Below, piece after piece: positions 5,812-6,025 of a stretch of 6,025 bases of DNA. Position 1 is the first letter of the stretch, and the number at the start of each line of letters is the position of its first letter. This stretch comes from Candidatus Aminicenantota bacterium (GTDB lineage: Bacteria > Acidobacteriota > Aminicenantia > S016-38), in the NCBI GenBank assembly GCA_027062035.1, contig JAMOUL010000305.1, positions 1 to 6,025 of the forward strand, in the 5' to 3' direction. The translations under genes and the position numbers were made by a program. Below the pieces are notes generated by a model. The model did no database searches and was not told the DNA's origin. It was given only the letters and a program-made list of their open reading frames with translations.

Positions 5812-6025
5812 CTATCCTCCTTAAGCCTTCACTTGCTGAAGTCTCCAGAAAAAGATCAGCTATTTCAGTATGAATGGTGGGCCGGGGATTTATCACATAA
5901 ATTTTTGCACCAAAACTTCTGGCGACGAATGGAAGGTTTGCGGCAGGTTGAACAACTCCTGATGTACCTATTACTATAAAAATGTCAGCCTCACCGGCGA
6001 GCTCATAACTTTTTCTTATGGCCTG
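5780..6025 (-). CDS. cobB: Sir2-family NAD-dependent protein deacylase, partial (5' end beyond the right edge)
   Basis: The last 81 codons of a sirtuin; the N-terminal part with the first NAD-binding motifs and the catalytic His lies outside the window. The visible part is the final section of the Rossmann fold: ADIFIVIGTSGVVQPAANLP carries the GTS motif that binds NAD ribose (visible residues 20-22) and the usual V-PA-LP continuation. It is followed by FGAKIYVINPRPT, with the conserved I-N pair, and by IADLFLETSASEGLRRIDELL, the typical C-terminal helix. Sirtuins remove acetyl or other acyl groups from lysines using NAD+, releasing nicotinamide and O-acyl-ADP-ribose, in the cytoplasm. It ends at a TGA 32 bases inside radC, so the two are probably translated from one transcript. 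The CobB-like bacterial class is likely. Whether it acts as a deacetylase or desuccinylase cannot be judged without the missing part. Confidence 0.9.
   Translation of the reverse strand, partial: QAIRKSYELAGEADIFIVIGTSGVVQPAANLPFVARSFGAKIYVINPRPTIHTEIADLFLETSASEGLRRIDELLQGKGPS
5816..5822 (-). promoter_or_regulatory. Ribosome binding site of radC
   Basis: AAGGAGG on the minus strand, four bases before the radC ATG at 5811, a close match to the anti-Shine-Dalgarno. It lies inside the coding sequence of the sirtuin gene and supports the chosen radC start. Confidence 0.85.

Noticed and set aside
1..6025. tRNA or rRNA genes, CRISPR repeats, insertion sequences, rho-independent terminators.
   Set aside because: I found no repeated units, inverted repeats with T-runs in gaps, or RNA gene signatures; essentially every base is in a coding frame.

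Overview
The window is bacterial and almost completely coding. All eight genes lie on the minus strand, so transcription runs from the right edge to the left edge. Neighbouring genes overlap by 1 to 32 bases or abut within 1 base, and no gap is large enough to hold an obvious promoter or terminator. The layout therefore looks like one long polycistronic run that continues past both edges. By eye the DNA is moderately AT-rich. The coding strand is purine-rich, with many AGA/AGG arginine and ATA isoleucine codons and many Lys/Glu residues. This is common in thermophilic bacteria, but the sequence alone does not identify the species.

Right part (about 3774-6025), recognisable genes in transcription order: the C-terminal end of a Sir2-family NAD-dependent protein deacylase (cut by the right edge); RadC, a helix-hairpin-helix plus JAB/MPN metalloprotein-like protein with its JAMM motif intact; and a complete phosphomannomutase/phosphoglucomutase of the AlgC/ManB type with all four active-site loops. 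radC and the mutase each have a strong AAGGAGG ribosome binding site inside the end of the preceding gene.

Left part (about 1-3773), five genes that look like one membrane machine: a 405-residue single-pass membrane protein I do not recognise; a MotA/TolQ/ExbB-family channel subunit with four predicted membrane helices; two different small proteins (177 and 198 residues), each with one N-terminal membrane helix preceded by an aspartate, as in ExbD/TolR/MotB; and a further single-pass protein with TPR-like helices after its membrane segment, cut by the left edge. The last gene runs off the left edge but is clearly coding over at least 191 codons.

The most interesting point is the left cluster. 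It looks like an ion-driven stator with one A-type subunit and two non-identical B-type subunits, neither with an OmpA-like peptidoglycan-binding domain. It sits between two unknown single-pass proteins that could be its partners. The closest architecture I know is the AglR-AglQ-AglS gliding/sporulation motor of Myxococcus (one TolQ-like and two TolR-like proteins), but homology to it is not shown here. What the cluster does is not known from the sequence. A mutase making sugar phosphates for surface glycans lies just upstream, which is compatible with a cell-envelope role but does not prove one.
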